Assembly (NCBI GenBank): GCA_947044365.1
Contig: OX345642.1
Coordinates: 7,010,507 to 7,074,506, forward strand
DNA length: 64,000 nucleotides
From: Petrosia ficiformis
Lineage: Eukaryota; Porifera; Demospongiae; Haplosclerida; Petrosiidae
Reading direction: 5' to 3'
This document shows positions 52,941-64,000 of this stretch, piece after piece. Positions within the stretch are counted from its first letter, which is position 1; every line of letters begins with the position of its first letter. The notes beneath the pieces were generated by a model. It saw only the letters and a program-made list of their open reading frames with translations, ran no database searches and was not told where the DNA came from. The translations under genes were made by a program, and so were the position numbers.

Positions 52941-55900
52941 TTATAATACTGATTGATATGTCACTGCTAACATACACCAAACAGCACATACATCCTCTGG
53001 ATACATCCATACCCTCACTCTTAATGCAAGTCTTACATTGTCGCCACGGCAACCAATGATGTCACTGCATATTGGTGATCTATTGGATAACCACAAGTAT
53101 GAGTATTTGTGTGTGTGGATGTTAATCTAAATTTAGCAACAATTTTAATTTAATGGGTGTGGTTTCCACATCAATTGAGCTTTCAAGAAGGGTTCCATTT
53201 GCTTTTTGAAAAGCCTATATGTCATTCTCTATTGGTAATTAACAGGAATATGGCATCAACAGAGGAAGTACTCACCCTATACACGTGGGGAACATTCGTT
53301 TAGCATAACAGTGATTAAATTGTACTGGAAATCCTTTGAATGTGTGTCCTTCTGGAACATATCGTCTAACTGCCTCCTGGAATTCTTCCACACCGACACT
53401 CACTCCTTCTCTTCTTTCTAACTCATAAGATGAAAGAGAAGGGCCTAAGAGATAAGCAAGATTATTATCCCATTGTGTTGGTAATCCACAATCCTGGAAT
53501 ATAAAATATATTTGTAATGTACGTAAAGGTACTGTGTTAAGATGTTATGTCCATATACATGTAGTATGGAATACATGTACATGGACATATACATGCCGAC
53601 ATGGACATACAAGTACATGGATGTGTCTACATATACATAATAATATACATGTACCATTCTGTGTTGTGTTATCAGTGAGTTTAATTCTTGTTCCAAATCT
53701 GAACTAATCAGTTCAGGATCCAGTCTACTTCTCAAAATAGGTGGAGTCATCTCCTGGGATATCTGTAAGATCACGTTCATCTATACATCCATACATGTAC
53801 ATCTATCTATGTATCCATACATCCATCATCTAATCATTCATTCATTCATTTATTCATCTATCCATTCATCCATCCATCAATTTATCTATCCATCTATTCA
53901 TCCATCCATCCATCTATCTATCCATTTATTCATCCAGTCATCTAAATATCCATCCATTCATCCATTCAATACCTCAGTTACAGCTGCTATAGCGTCCATA
54001 CTCATACTCTTCCATGAAGAACCATTATGAAGATCAAACTGACAGGTCAGTACATTATCAGAAGGTTGTACGTTAGCATAGAAAGACTTATGATTAAAGA
54101 TACATCCAATTGTACGATAAGGATGAGAGGGAGGGGACAGTGGAGTACCGGCTTGTGTATTAGGATCGTATAAAGACTGGAAAAACCTGAGGGATAATGA
54201 GATGGTAGTCATAGCAACCTCCACAGCTATGGTACTAGTAATGTCCATACATATATACATACGTACGTACATACATAGTTACATACATACATACACACAC
54301 ATACATACATTACATACATAGTTACATACATACATACATACATACATCCATACATACCTCTGTCCTGTTAAACTCTCCCAGAATATTACAGATCCATTAA
54401 TATTACAAGTCATGACCCAACAATGAGCTAGTCCTTTAACTTTAGTACCCAAACAGACATAGGAATCTAACCCATATCCCAACAGAAGAGAACAGAGGAG
54501 AATAGAATGATCTTCACAACCCTAGATAGATGAACATATACATATATAGATAGATAGAAAGCTTTACATGTACATACAGATTATAGTCGCAATCCTCTAT
54601 CTATCTATCTATTAATGAGATAAATAGATAGATGAATGTATGAATGGACAACAATTTCACTTACCCCACTCTTCGTAGCTAATATACTGTGTAATCTCCT
54701 CCACATCTCTCCTCCTCCTCCTCCTCCCACACTAGTAGTTTGATGATATCGCAACAAACTCACAAACCTAGCAGCATGTCTTGGCCCATCTAATAACCAC
54801 TCAACTCTTAGTGGACGTACAAAATGACAAACAACATTACTTCGTCCAGTCTCATCTTCAGCAAATATTTTAACTAATCTTTGAGAATGATTTGGTCTAA
54901 TAGCCAAATACTCCTTCCACCATTGCTTAGCATAGAGAAGAAACATTTTCTTTCTCTCCATCATTCTTTGATGTTCAAGATGAAGTTGAGCTTCAACAAT
55001 GTCACTCTTCAAAGTACTATCTCTCCTTGGCATTAGTTCCCATTGAAGGTTTAAAACCCCAGGAGGAATCTGCCCTTCAGTTCTTAACCCAGTCAATTCA
55101 ACAGAGTGTGAGACTTTGCCCCGAGGGGAAAATAAAACAGATCTCCACTCAATAATACAAGTACCTATGACATCATTATCACCATGACGATCAGATTGAG
55201 TCAACACAATATGTATTTGATCTGATATAGAAAGAGTATCAGATGGACGTAATCCTTTACCTCTCTCGTCTAACTGTAACAAAAACCCTTCTTCGAACTC
55301 AGGGTCACATGAGCAAGGTACAGGACTGGAGCAAAAACGTTGACCACGAAAATATAAATGGATTGTAAATGTTGATGTGGGCGTGGTCAGTGGACATGAC
55401 TCTTTATCTATATGGTCTAGAAATGCTCGTCCTCCTAACACTTGAAAGTAAATACACTGATTAGATTTTCCTATAAATGTTGAGAATATCATATGACTAT
55501 CATGTGACAAGACATAAGTGGAATAGGAATGAGACTGATACATGAGCATGGGAATGAGACTGACACATGAGTATGGGAATGAGACTGACACTTGTGTATG
55601 GGGATGAGACTGATACATGAGTATAGGAATGAGACAATACACTTTAGCATACCATCTTTTAGTTTATCATGTAGACTACTGCTTTCTCCATTAGTCATGG
55701 TTGGGTATTTTCTCTGTAGTGGAGTCTCCTTTTCTAGCTTTAAGCCAGCCATAACTTGATCAACCAATCCTTTCTCTTCTAACAAACGAAGAAGGGACTC
55801 TTCTCTCACCCCACCATCCTCCCTTTCAGCATCACTCACACACTCTCGTATTCTACCCTGGACATGTTCAGAAGATACTTCAGCTCTTATCAACTGCCTC

Positions 55901-55941
55901 AGCTCACTCAATCTTTCAGAAGAAATTTTTTCTCTTTCCAT
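52941..55941 (-). CDS. CEP76: Centrosomal protein CEP76
   Basis: Seven exons in phase, about 645 residues (human 659): 55941-55653, 55470-54665, 54521-54358, 54186-53973, 53762-53655, 53493-53276, 53079-52941. I start at the ATG of MEREKISSERLSELRQLIRA; the sequence upstream has no better ATG. Matches to CEP76: GRIRECVSDA, LLEEKGLVDQVM, the C2 region (YFQVLGGRAFLDHI, FRGQRFCSSPVPCSCDPEF, SISDQIHIVLTQ), LYAKQWWKEYLAIRPNHSQR, then the transglutaminase-like region (GCEDHSILLCSLLLGYGLDS, LGTKVKGLAHCWVMTC, IFWESLTGQR, RTIGCIFNHKSFYANVQPSD) and the C-terminus (EFQEAVRRYVPEGHTFKGFP, GCRGDNVRLALRVRV). Known role: restrains centriole reduplication and acts at the centrosome. Intron 1 contains a short tandem repeat of GGGAATGAGACTGACACATG (about 55520-55640). 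Confidence 0.93.
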
Positions 55942-56043
55942 TATCTTTCTGTATTCAAACAAACCGCTGAAGAAGAAAGTGGGTGTGTATAATCATGAGA
56001 CCACGCCCATTTTTGTGTTTTTTAAATGTACTCTAGTATTGGA
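55942..56043. promoter_or_regulatory. 102-bp divergent promoter, CEP76 / BRD7-9
   Basis: Opposing ATGs with 102 bp between. It has a GTGGGTGTG box and a CCACGCCCA box (GC/CACCC type) and no TATA box. Shared promoter inferred. Confidence 0.5.
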
Positions 56044-59000
56044 ATGGGAAGCAGCAAGAAGCACAAAATAAAGAAGCACAAGACTCATTCCCATTCCAGA
56101 GAGATCCAGGATGTGGCAGGTAAGTCACTAAAAATTAATTATGAAAAAATTGGTTGATACTTTTCTTTTTCAGAAAGTACGTCAGGTAAAATGAAATTTG
56201 TTTTTCGTGTTCCTCCTCCTCTTCCTTCATCTCCTCTCATGGATGACCAGCCCCTTCTTGTGTCCCTCCCACTTGAAGATATCGCAAGGGCACGTCAGTC
56301 TCTCGAAACAGGAGAACACCAAAAAGCTCATCGTAAAAAAACAAAGAAGAAACATCATCATAAACATCACCAACATCATTCGTTAACCTCTAATATATTT
56401 CAGGCTACTGGACGGGGTGATATTAGTGATGAAGAAATACAGGGAGATGAAGAGAAAGCCGAGAGGAGACACAGAGAGCATCAAGGAGGGAAAACGTACC
56501 GACATTATCAAACACCTGGTAAGGAGATGTCTTACCAAAGAATTCAGTCTGGCCCATTTCTTCAAGACGAGGAAGATGAAGAGGAGGAGGAGAGAGAAAT
56601 GGAGGAAGGAATTGATGAAAAGATTTCTTCCCTACCTGTTGAGATAAGTCTAGAGAAACTTAATCTCAGTTCAAAAAGACCGATAGGTTCTGGAAAGGGA
56701 TGGAAAACTTTGAAAGTATCTAAAATAACATCTCCACCTGTTACTGTTCGTTTGACAGACAATGAAAGTCCTTTATCAACCTCATATTCATCAACAATCC
56801 CCATTCCCATTCCTAAATCCTCATCTCCTCTGATTCCTCCAGTTCTTGGTATTAGATCCCCACCCACTAAAAGCACACACACATCACCTGCCATCAGCTA
56901 TTCTTCCTTGACTGAGAAAGATAAAAAGAAAAAAAAGAAAAAAAAGAAACACAAACATCATTACCATGACAACACCACACCCACTAAATTTAGAAAACTG
57001 GATGGGAAAGGTGATAGAGAGATTGTAGAACCTGTATCTAGTCACTCAATGGAGACAGATGTCACTCCAAAACAATCGTTACCTATCCATAAGATACCTG
57101 TTCCTCTTCACCCAAATGACATTCGACATGAAGAGGATGAAGCATTGATGGGTCCTGATTCTGTGTCAAGAGACTCAGACTCATTCCAATATAAACTAAA
57201 CTTAAGTCCCGAGGGCAGTATTATGTACGTACTATACTGTAGTATAATTATACATGCATATTTGATCATCACATGTCACACATAATATCAATGTCACATA
57301 ACTTGTATATTGTGTATTACACATCACATATATCACATTATACTTCACACATCACATATCACATACATGTATTACATTTCACATATCACATCACACATCA
57401 CATATATCACACATCATATATATCACATGTTTCACATCACACATCACATATATCACATATTACATGTCATATATATCATACATCACATATATCACATATT
57501 ACATCACTTATATCACATATTACACATCACATATCACACATCACATACGTATATCACATATCACACATCACATATATCACATGTTACACATCACATATAT
57601 CACATATTACATATCACATATATCATACATCACATATATCACATATTACATCACATATATCACATATTACATATCACATATCACACATCACATATATCAC
57701 ATATCATACATCACATATATCACATATTACATCACTTATATCACATATTACACATCACATATCACACATCACATACGTATATCACATATCACACATCACA
57801 TATATCACATGTTACACATCACATATATCACATATTACATATCACATATATCATACATCACATATATCACATATTACATCACATATATCACATATATCAC
57901 ATATCACACATCACATATCATATATTAATTTCACAGGTCTGCACTCTCTCCAGCTTCTTCTATCTCTTCTCGACTACAAGGGACCAAGCTCCCTCGGTCA
58001 GCTCTTCGATATTTCCTAAAACATCTTCATCACCTTGTACAGCGTAATGATCCAGAGGGAGTATTTGCTGAACCAGTTACTGATGACATTGCTCCTGGAT
58101 ATTCTAGTATCATTAAGCAATCAATGGATTTACAAACTATAGGAATTAAAATTGAAAATTATGAATATTCATCTCTACAAGAATTCAAAGTATGATAATA
58201 ATTCTATTGATTAATTAATTAAGGGGCAGGAATGTATTAAATAAGATTGTATTTTGTGATACTATTAGATTGCCATGACTACTATAGTGTGTAGTTTAAT
58301 GTCATAAGATTGTCAATAATGAAATACATACATACATACATACATATTTATATACATATATACATACATATATACATACATACATACATACTTACATACA
58401 TACGTACATACATACATACATACATACATACATACTTACATACATACATACATACATACATACTTACATACATACGTACATACAGACATACATACATACA
58501 TACATACATACATACATACATACGTACATACAGACATACATACATACATACATACATACATACATACATACATACATACATACAGACATACAGACATACT
58601 TACATACATACGTACATACATACATACGTACATACATACATACATTGCTGTAATCGTAATAGTTATATTATATTGATTTTTAAGGTAATAGTAATTAAAA
58701 TACATGTATATTACACTAACTTAGGAAGTATTAGTAATGGTAATAGTAATATACAGGTTTTTAAGGTAATAGTAATTGTAATATATTACATTGCACTTTA
58801 ATTAACCCCATATCTGACGTAAACACATACATACACACATACACAATATTACACATGTACATACATAGTTACATACACATACACACACACACTCACATGT
58901 ACATTATGCACATACATACATACATACATACATATATACATACATACACATACATACATTAATACATAGACACATACATACATACATTAATACATACATA

Positions 59001-59215
59001 CATATAGGATGATTTTACTCTCATGTGTAATAATGCTATGACATACAATGCCCCAGAGACTCAATATTATCAATTTGCAAAAAAATTACTCAATATTGGT
59101 TTGAAAATTATACAAAAGGTTAGTCCCCCAAGTAATTATAATCCCCCAGGGGTTGATTAATTATATATACATGTATGCATGTACGTGTATGTATATGTCT
59201 ATATTTGTATCTATG

Positions 59216-59249
<34 letters not shown>

Positions 59250-59315
59250 TGTATGTATGTATGTATGTATGTATGTATGTATGTATATATGCATGTATGT
59301 ACGTGTATGTACATG

Positions 59316-59346
<31 letters not shown>

Positions 59347-62300
59347 TGTATGTATGTATGTATGTATGTATGTCTGTGTGTGTGTATGTACATGTATGTA
59401 CATGTATGTATGTATGTGTGTATGTATGTATGTATGTATGTATGTATAAATGTATATTTTTTGTTGCTAGGAGATATCGTTACGTCCTGATATACGTCAT
59501 GGTCTAATCCCCTCAACAGTATCTCCTCAACCGCCACCTCCTCTTCCTCCTCCATCAAACCATCAACTTGACTATTCCAGTCCATTTCTATTTAAAATAG
59601 ATCTCTCTCTTCTGAGTAATATAGCTCAGAGCCATCCTCTTCATTCTAGTCCAGTAAAACCTGAAGATAACTCACTGATTGATGTTGGTGGTGAGGTGAG
59701 TACTTTAATTACGAGTTCTCTAATTATACAATAAAATAATTTCACTGTACAGTTAATTAGAATACAATGTGTATACATGTTCAAACAAACATGTAAATGC
59801 ACATAATTTTTATAATAATGAAATAATTTTTTTCTGTCCTGAGAATTAGAACATAAATTTTGCTGTCCTGATAATTAGAACATATTCATCTACATATACA
59901 TATATGAGCAATAAGAATATTTTCTCTCTCGATCCTTCATTGTTTTCTTATTTCCTATATCTTCAATTCTTCATCTTCTCCACAGCCGATGGAAGAACTG
60001 GTGGATCAAAGTCATCTTACACAGATTCAAGTTGGTTTTGATGAAGATGTTCCTATGTCAGCCATGTTTCATAGTGATGAAGAAGGAGAGACTGAAGAAG
60101 AGATATTAGAACAGGTTGACAGAACATATGAGATAATAAAAGAAAATAGAGATACTAACATTCCTCCTCCAGATGTAAGAGTGACTGTATGTATGTATGT
60201 ATGTATGTATTTATGTATGTATGTATGTATGTATGTATGTACATATATGTATGTATATGTGTATGTACATGTACACATTATTAATTGTTTATTTATAATA
60301 ATAATTATTTTATTAGTCTATATTCATAATATTCTCTAGAGATGGCTAATTGATGTAATATAATATCTACTACATTGTATATGATGTACTAATTATCATT
60401 AGTGTTTCTTTATTCATCTCTGCCAAATTTATAATGATGTTTACATATTTTGTGTTTCCATGGTTACCTGAAATAATGTACTATTGTTTATTCTATAGCT
60501 CAGTTTCTTCAGTACAGATGAAAAAGGAAAAACTGTACTTCGTATATTAAACCCAGACTCAGGTAAGACCGATGATGTCATATTACATCACAAACTATAA
60601 GACCAATCACATTTGAATATTGAGAGAATACTAAAATGCTCACGGTTCTAACAGATAATATTATTGATCAAAACCACTTTGTAAACATAATAAGGACATC
60701 ATTATCTAACTCTAGAAACAGTTTTGGCTCAATCTGAAACGACTGATTTTGCAATGAAAAAATTAATACCAAGGCTATAGTTCAGGGTAAAAATTCGAAT
60801 TTCGAGAGAATACTTAAATGCTCACAGTTCTAACAGATAATATTATTGATCAAAACCACTTTGTAAACATAATAAGGACATCATTATCTAACTCTAGAAA
60901 CAGTTTCGGCTCAATATGAAACGATTGATTTTGCAATGAAAAAATCAATACCAAGGCTATAGTTCAGGGTAAAAATTCGAATTTCGAGAGAATACTAAAA
61001 TGCTCACGGTTCTAACAGATAATAATATTGATCAAAACCACTTTGGAAATATAATAAGGACATCATTATCTAACTATATAAAAAATTTTGGCCAATCTGA
61101 AAAACTATGAATTTATAATGAGCTTAGTTTCTAATTAATAATAATTATGTTACATTATCTATCTATCTATGTATCTATCTATCTATCTGTTTGTTAGTTG
61201 ATCCTCGTCCTGTAAATCTCAATATACTGGCAGAGAAGGTAAAAGCAGGAGATAATGCATCCACTGTACTGAATACAGAGTTACCAGTCTTCAAAGCAAC
61301 ACCAGGTACACATGTATGATGACATTCCATAGCTCATGACTTCATGTATTTTTAACCCTTTATACTCTAGTCAGTTATCTTATGTATGGGCCTTTCGGAT
61401 CCTTTGCTCCGACTTATGACACATCATTTGCTAATCTTACGAAACATGACTCCGCCCTATTGTTATCAACATATGGAAATGAAGTGGGTGTCAGCTATGC
61501 AAACAGGTACTCTAATTATACAAACGAAATAATTTCACTATACAGTTAATTAGAATACTACATGTATGTGTATATAATTATATTTATTATAATAAAATTA
61601 TATGTACATAACAATTATAATTGTAATTTATATAACAAAGAAATAATTTCTTATTGTGCTGATAATTAGAACACATACATGTACGTACAATTAATATTAT
61701 ATTTTTTTATATCCAGTATTCAGCAGTTTGTTAAGGGGTGTGGTAGTTTTGTGACAGATATGGCGGATGCTATATTAACTAGTTTAACAAATGGAAGACA
61801 TGCTAAGTTTGCAGAAATGATTAAGAAAGAAGAAGAGAAGAAGAAATTACCTATCAACAAGAAAATGGTAAGTTTAATGGAGAAAAAGTATCCCTATGAT
61901 TGGTTTGTGATGTAATTGTGATGTCATAATTGTATTTTAATACAGTGATGATGTAATAATGATGTCAGGTATATGTTATATAGAGTTAGGTAATTATAGT
62001 ATTTTAATCACTATGTGACTTACACACAATATATATACATGTAGCAGTTATGATATGATAGTGATGTAATGGTGGTCGTTAGCAACAAAATTAAACTATA
62101 ATTAACCACTTCCACATAACAACCCTACATACGTACAGCTTCTTTGTGTTTCGCTTCTACTCTAGCTATATACTTGTAAGGTTTCTTGCTAAACAGTGGA
62201 AGAGATGTGCTACACTGCTCTATGTATGTAATGCCATTTCTCTTTGATGTGGTCAAAGGAATGCAATTAAATTCACAGACATGCTTTTTGTTGAAGTGTG

Positions 62301-62813
62301 GTTACCTATATCACTGATTATGTAGGTTGTTATGTGGAAGTGCTTAGTTGCTAATGTGCCAGCCGTACTACTCTTGTTTCAGTTTTTACATCCCTACATA
62401 CTCTTTCATTTTTTATATTCAGTATAGTAATATCTACATGTACATGTACAAATTAGTTTTCTAGTAATTGTTACTGACTACAGTTATGATAATGTAGGGC
62501 TGACAGTTTGGTGTGGCTGGGAGAGTAATTATTGTAATCACTATAACACAGTGATGTAATGTAATCTAATAGCAACAGGTAGCTAAGTTTCAATGGTAGA
62601 GTAAAATTGTAATTATAATCACTGGTATGGTGTTATGTATATGTACATGTAGGTGTAGCTATGTTTTCAATAGGAGAGTAAAATTAGTAATTGTATTTTA
62701 ATCACTGACTTGCACACAATATAAGAGTTATGATATAGTAATGTAAGCTAATAGCTGCATGTTAGGTGGTAGACTGAAACACTCTATAGTATTATTTAAT
62801 TAATGCATACCTG

Positions 62814-62888
<75 letters not shown>

Positions 62889-63244
62889 TATGTGTATGTG
62901 TGTGTAACATGTGATATATACAAGCTCCCTTCATTTAATACACAGTGTACGTATTATTTTATTTGTACAACTAATTATACTCTATTCCTTATAAGGAAAC
63001 TAGTGAAATACCTGAAAATACTGTAAAAGAGGAAGATGAGAGTAAGAAGAGTTGTGAAATGGATACACAAGAAGATAATAAAGATGAGGTTATTGTTTTG
63101 AGTGAAGAGGAGGAGAAAGTGACAAGTGAGGAAGTGATGGAGAGGGACATCGAGGAGATGATTGATGAATCTGGTATGGAGGAGAGAAATGAGAGAGAAG
63201 ATAATAGTAACATGGAGGATATTGTACAAAATGATGAGTTACAG
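56044..63244 (+). CDS. BRD7/BRD9 orthologue (bromodomain, SWI/SNF subunit), 3' end possibly beyond window
   Basis: At least eleven exons: 56044-56119, 56174-57224, 57937-58189, 59008-59118, 59471-59518 plus 59625-59696 (see below), 59986-60174, 60499-60562, 61198-61305, 61371-61506, 61717-61867, 62996-63244. The N-terminus MGSSKKHKIKKHKTHSHS is the basic BRD7/9 start. The bromodomain reads YFLKHLHHLVQRNDPEGVFA, PVTDDIAPGYSSIIKQSMDL, LQEFKDDFTLMCNNAMTYN with its acetyl-lysine-binding Asn, and YYQFAKKLLNIG. The DUF3512 part gives MYGPFGSFAPTYDTSFANL, STYGNEVGVSYA, IQQFVKGCGSFVTDMAD. It is similar to both BRD7 and BRD9, as expected of a single pre-duplicate gene. Known role: chromatin-remodelling subunit. 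Reading 59471-59696 as one exon meets an in-frame TAG at 59648; the 106-nt intron 59519-59624 restores phase. The last exon can end at GTACAT (63245) or run to TGA 12 bp on. Confidence 0.88.
57290..57925. repeat. CACATAT-type satellite in BRD7-9 intron 2
   Basis: Dense TCACATATCACA and CATATATCACATATTAC repeats, with a larger duplicated block: the segment with CATACGTATATCACATATC recurs at about 57544 and 57773 (about 229 bp apart). It fills the intron up to the exon 3 acceptor. Not coding. Confidence 0.9.
58320..59006. repeat. CATA arrays in BRD7-9 intron 3
   Basis: (CATA)n tracts at 58325-58644 and 58820-59005, with CGTA, CTTA and CAGA interruptions that recur as blocks. The second ends near the exon 4 acceptor (CATATAG). 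Confidence 0.9.
59165..59455. repeat. GTAT array in BRD7-9 intron 4
   Basis: (TATG)n, the reverse complement of the neighbouring CATA arrays. The two opposite-strand arrays flank exon 4 (59008-59118) and could pair in RNA. A shorter (TATG)n lies at 60187-60265. Confidence 0.9.
60622..61085 (+). repeat. 182-bp tandem repeat, ~2.5 copies, BRD7-9 intron 7
   Basis: Copies start with GAGAGAATAC at 60622, 60804 and 60986 (period 182). Each contains ATGCTCAC(A/G)GTTCTAACAG, CAAAACCACTTTG, AACTCTAGAAACAG and ACCAAGGCTATAGTTCAGGG; the third copy is partial. A diverged relative lies at 16072-16172. Confidence 0.9.
61868..62995. other. BRD7-9 intron 10
   Basis: 1.1 kb with a partly repeated block (TGATGTAAT, AGTAATTGTATTTTAATCACT and CAACAGGTAGCTA-like variants at about 61920-62100, 62520-62610 and 62655-62740) and a (TG)n tract at 62817-62884. 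No exon recognised. Confidence 0.6.
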
Positions 63245-64000
63245 GTACATGTATGATGATGTTAGAGTATTATTATAATTAGTGATGTACTGATAATTAA
63301 ACTGATTGATATAATATAAGATATAGTTTACTTGTATCTTCTGAGCATTTCTCAATTTTCAATATTTATAAAAAGCGATAATATAATAATTATTATTAGT
63401 ATATTTATAATGAGATCACTCAAAAATATCTGACACTTATAATAAAGACCATTAACTTCTGATACCAATTATCGATCTAATTATCAGTACATCACTATTG
63501 GTAATTATTACCGATCCAATTATCAGTACATTATTTATAATTATTATAACAATTATCAGTACATCACTAATTATTATAATAATTATATAATTACTGATCT
63601 AATTATCAGTACATCACTATTAATTATATCTGATTGTGTTTGTTAACACATAATATGTAATTTGATCAAAGAGTGATGTTTATATCATTAGTTTTTTAAA
63701 TGTTTGATACACGAAGCCAAAGAATATCTGCGAGGCTTAATTTCATTTCATTACATCACAGTACTATATATAGGTTATACATGTACATGTACATGTACTA
63801 TATATAGGTTATACACTGATACATGTACATGTACTATATATAGGTTATACACTGATGCATGTACCTGTACTATATATAGGTTATACACTGATACATGTAC
63901 ATGTACTATATATAGGTTATACACTGATGCATGTACATGATGTATACACTGGTACATGTACATGTACTATATATAGGTTATACACTGATACATGTACATG
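63245..64000. other. AT-rich right end with 37-bp tandem repeat
   Basis: 63245-63690 has ACTGATCTAATTATCAGTACAT-like repeats (ATTATCAGTACATCACTA occurs several times). 63766-64000 is a ~37-bp minisatellite of TACTATATATAGGTTATACA plus CTGATACATGTACATG, running off the window. No coding region recognised; it may be an intron of BRD7-9 or its 3' flank. Confidence 0.7.

Noticed and set aside
55489..55962. A longer CEP76 start seven codons upstream (TTG at 55962)
   Set aside because: Not an ATG; the ATG at 55941 gives the family-like N-terminus.
57273..58047. About 245-codon frames rich in HISHIT/YHTSH
   Set aside because: Translation of the CACATAT satellite in BRD7-9 intron 2.

Overview
This is a eukaryotic, AT-rich, intron-rich window, most probably from a sponge (a demosponge of Amphimedon type is my best guess, not proven). 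Reasons: almost every gene is an animal orthologue split by many short GT-AG introns; intergenic gaps are very short; introns are stuffed with CATA, CATC and ACATGTAC simple repeats; and there is a local family of intronless TRIM-NHL (RING/B-box/NHL) genes. No bacterial, plasmid, viral or CRISPR features were seen. Gene models below were assembled by hand from splice signals, phase continuity and similarity to remembered animal proteins.

Layout, left to right: MCUR1/CCDC90-like gene (-, partial); RANBP9/10 (+, 1309-6270); TRIM-NHL A (-, 7015-9204, with filamin domain); GGCT (-, 10327-10821); a large type II membrane protein of unknown function (+, 10916-18097); STMP1, a 61-residue mitochondrial microprotein in three small exons (-, 18658-19647); MRPL38 (+, 19707-23974); four near-identical TRIM-NHL genes B-E (+, 24490-42785); BBS4 (-, 43470-49091); TRIP13/PCH2 (+, 49165-52731); CEP76 (-, 52941-55941); BRD7/BRD9 (+, 56044 to at least 63244, probably running off the right edge).

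The centre (about 21.3-43.6 kb) is a head-to-tail segmental duplication. The ancestral order MRPL38 - TRIM - BBS4 has been copied as a 5.2-5.7 kb unit that starts inside a minisatellite in MRPL38 intron 3, carries MRPL38 exons 4-6 and a whole TRIM gene, and ends inside BBS4 exon 14. The result is one intact MRPL38, three orphan sets of its last exons, four TRIM genes, three BBS4 3' fragments and one intact BBS4. The TRIM copies have almost identical RING, B-box and coiled-coil parts, but differ in tight codon clusters at corresponding loops of each NHL propeller blade, which looks like diversification of a ligand-binding face.

A second theme is that minisatellites here grow from splice junctions. 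The 69-bp arrays in MRPL38 repeat the exon 4 acceptor plus the first ~27 coding bases, in frame. The 86-bp array in BBS4 (27 units) repeats the last ~38 bases of exon 11 plus its donor. A short two-copy duplication in BBS4 repeats the acceptor of exon 14.

A third theme is compact head-to-head promoters: five divergent pairs with 59-239 bp between start codons (MCUR1-like/RANBP9, GGCT/membrane protein, STMP1/MRPL38, BBS4/TRIP13, CEP76/BRD7-9). Several pairs join related functions (two mitochondrial proteins; ciliary/centrosomal genes cluster at 43-56 kb).
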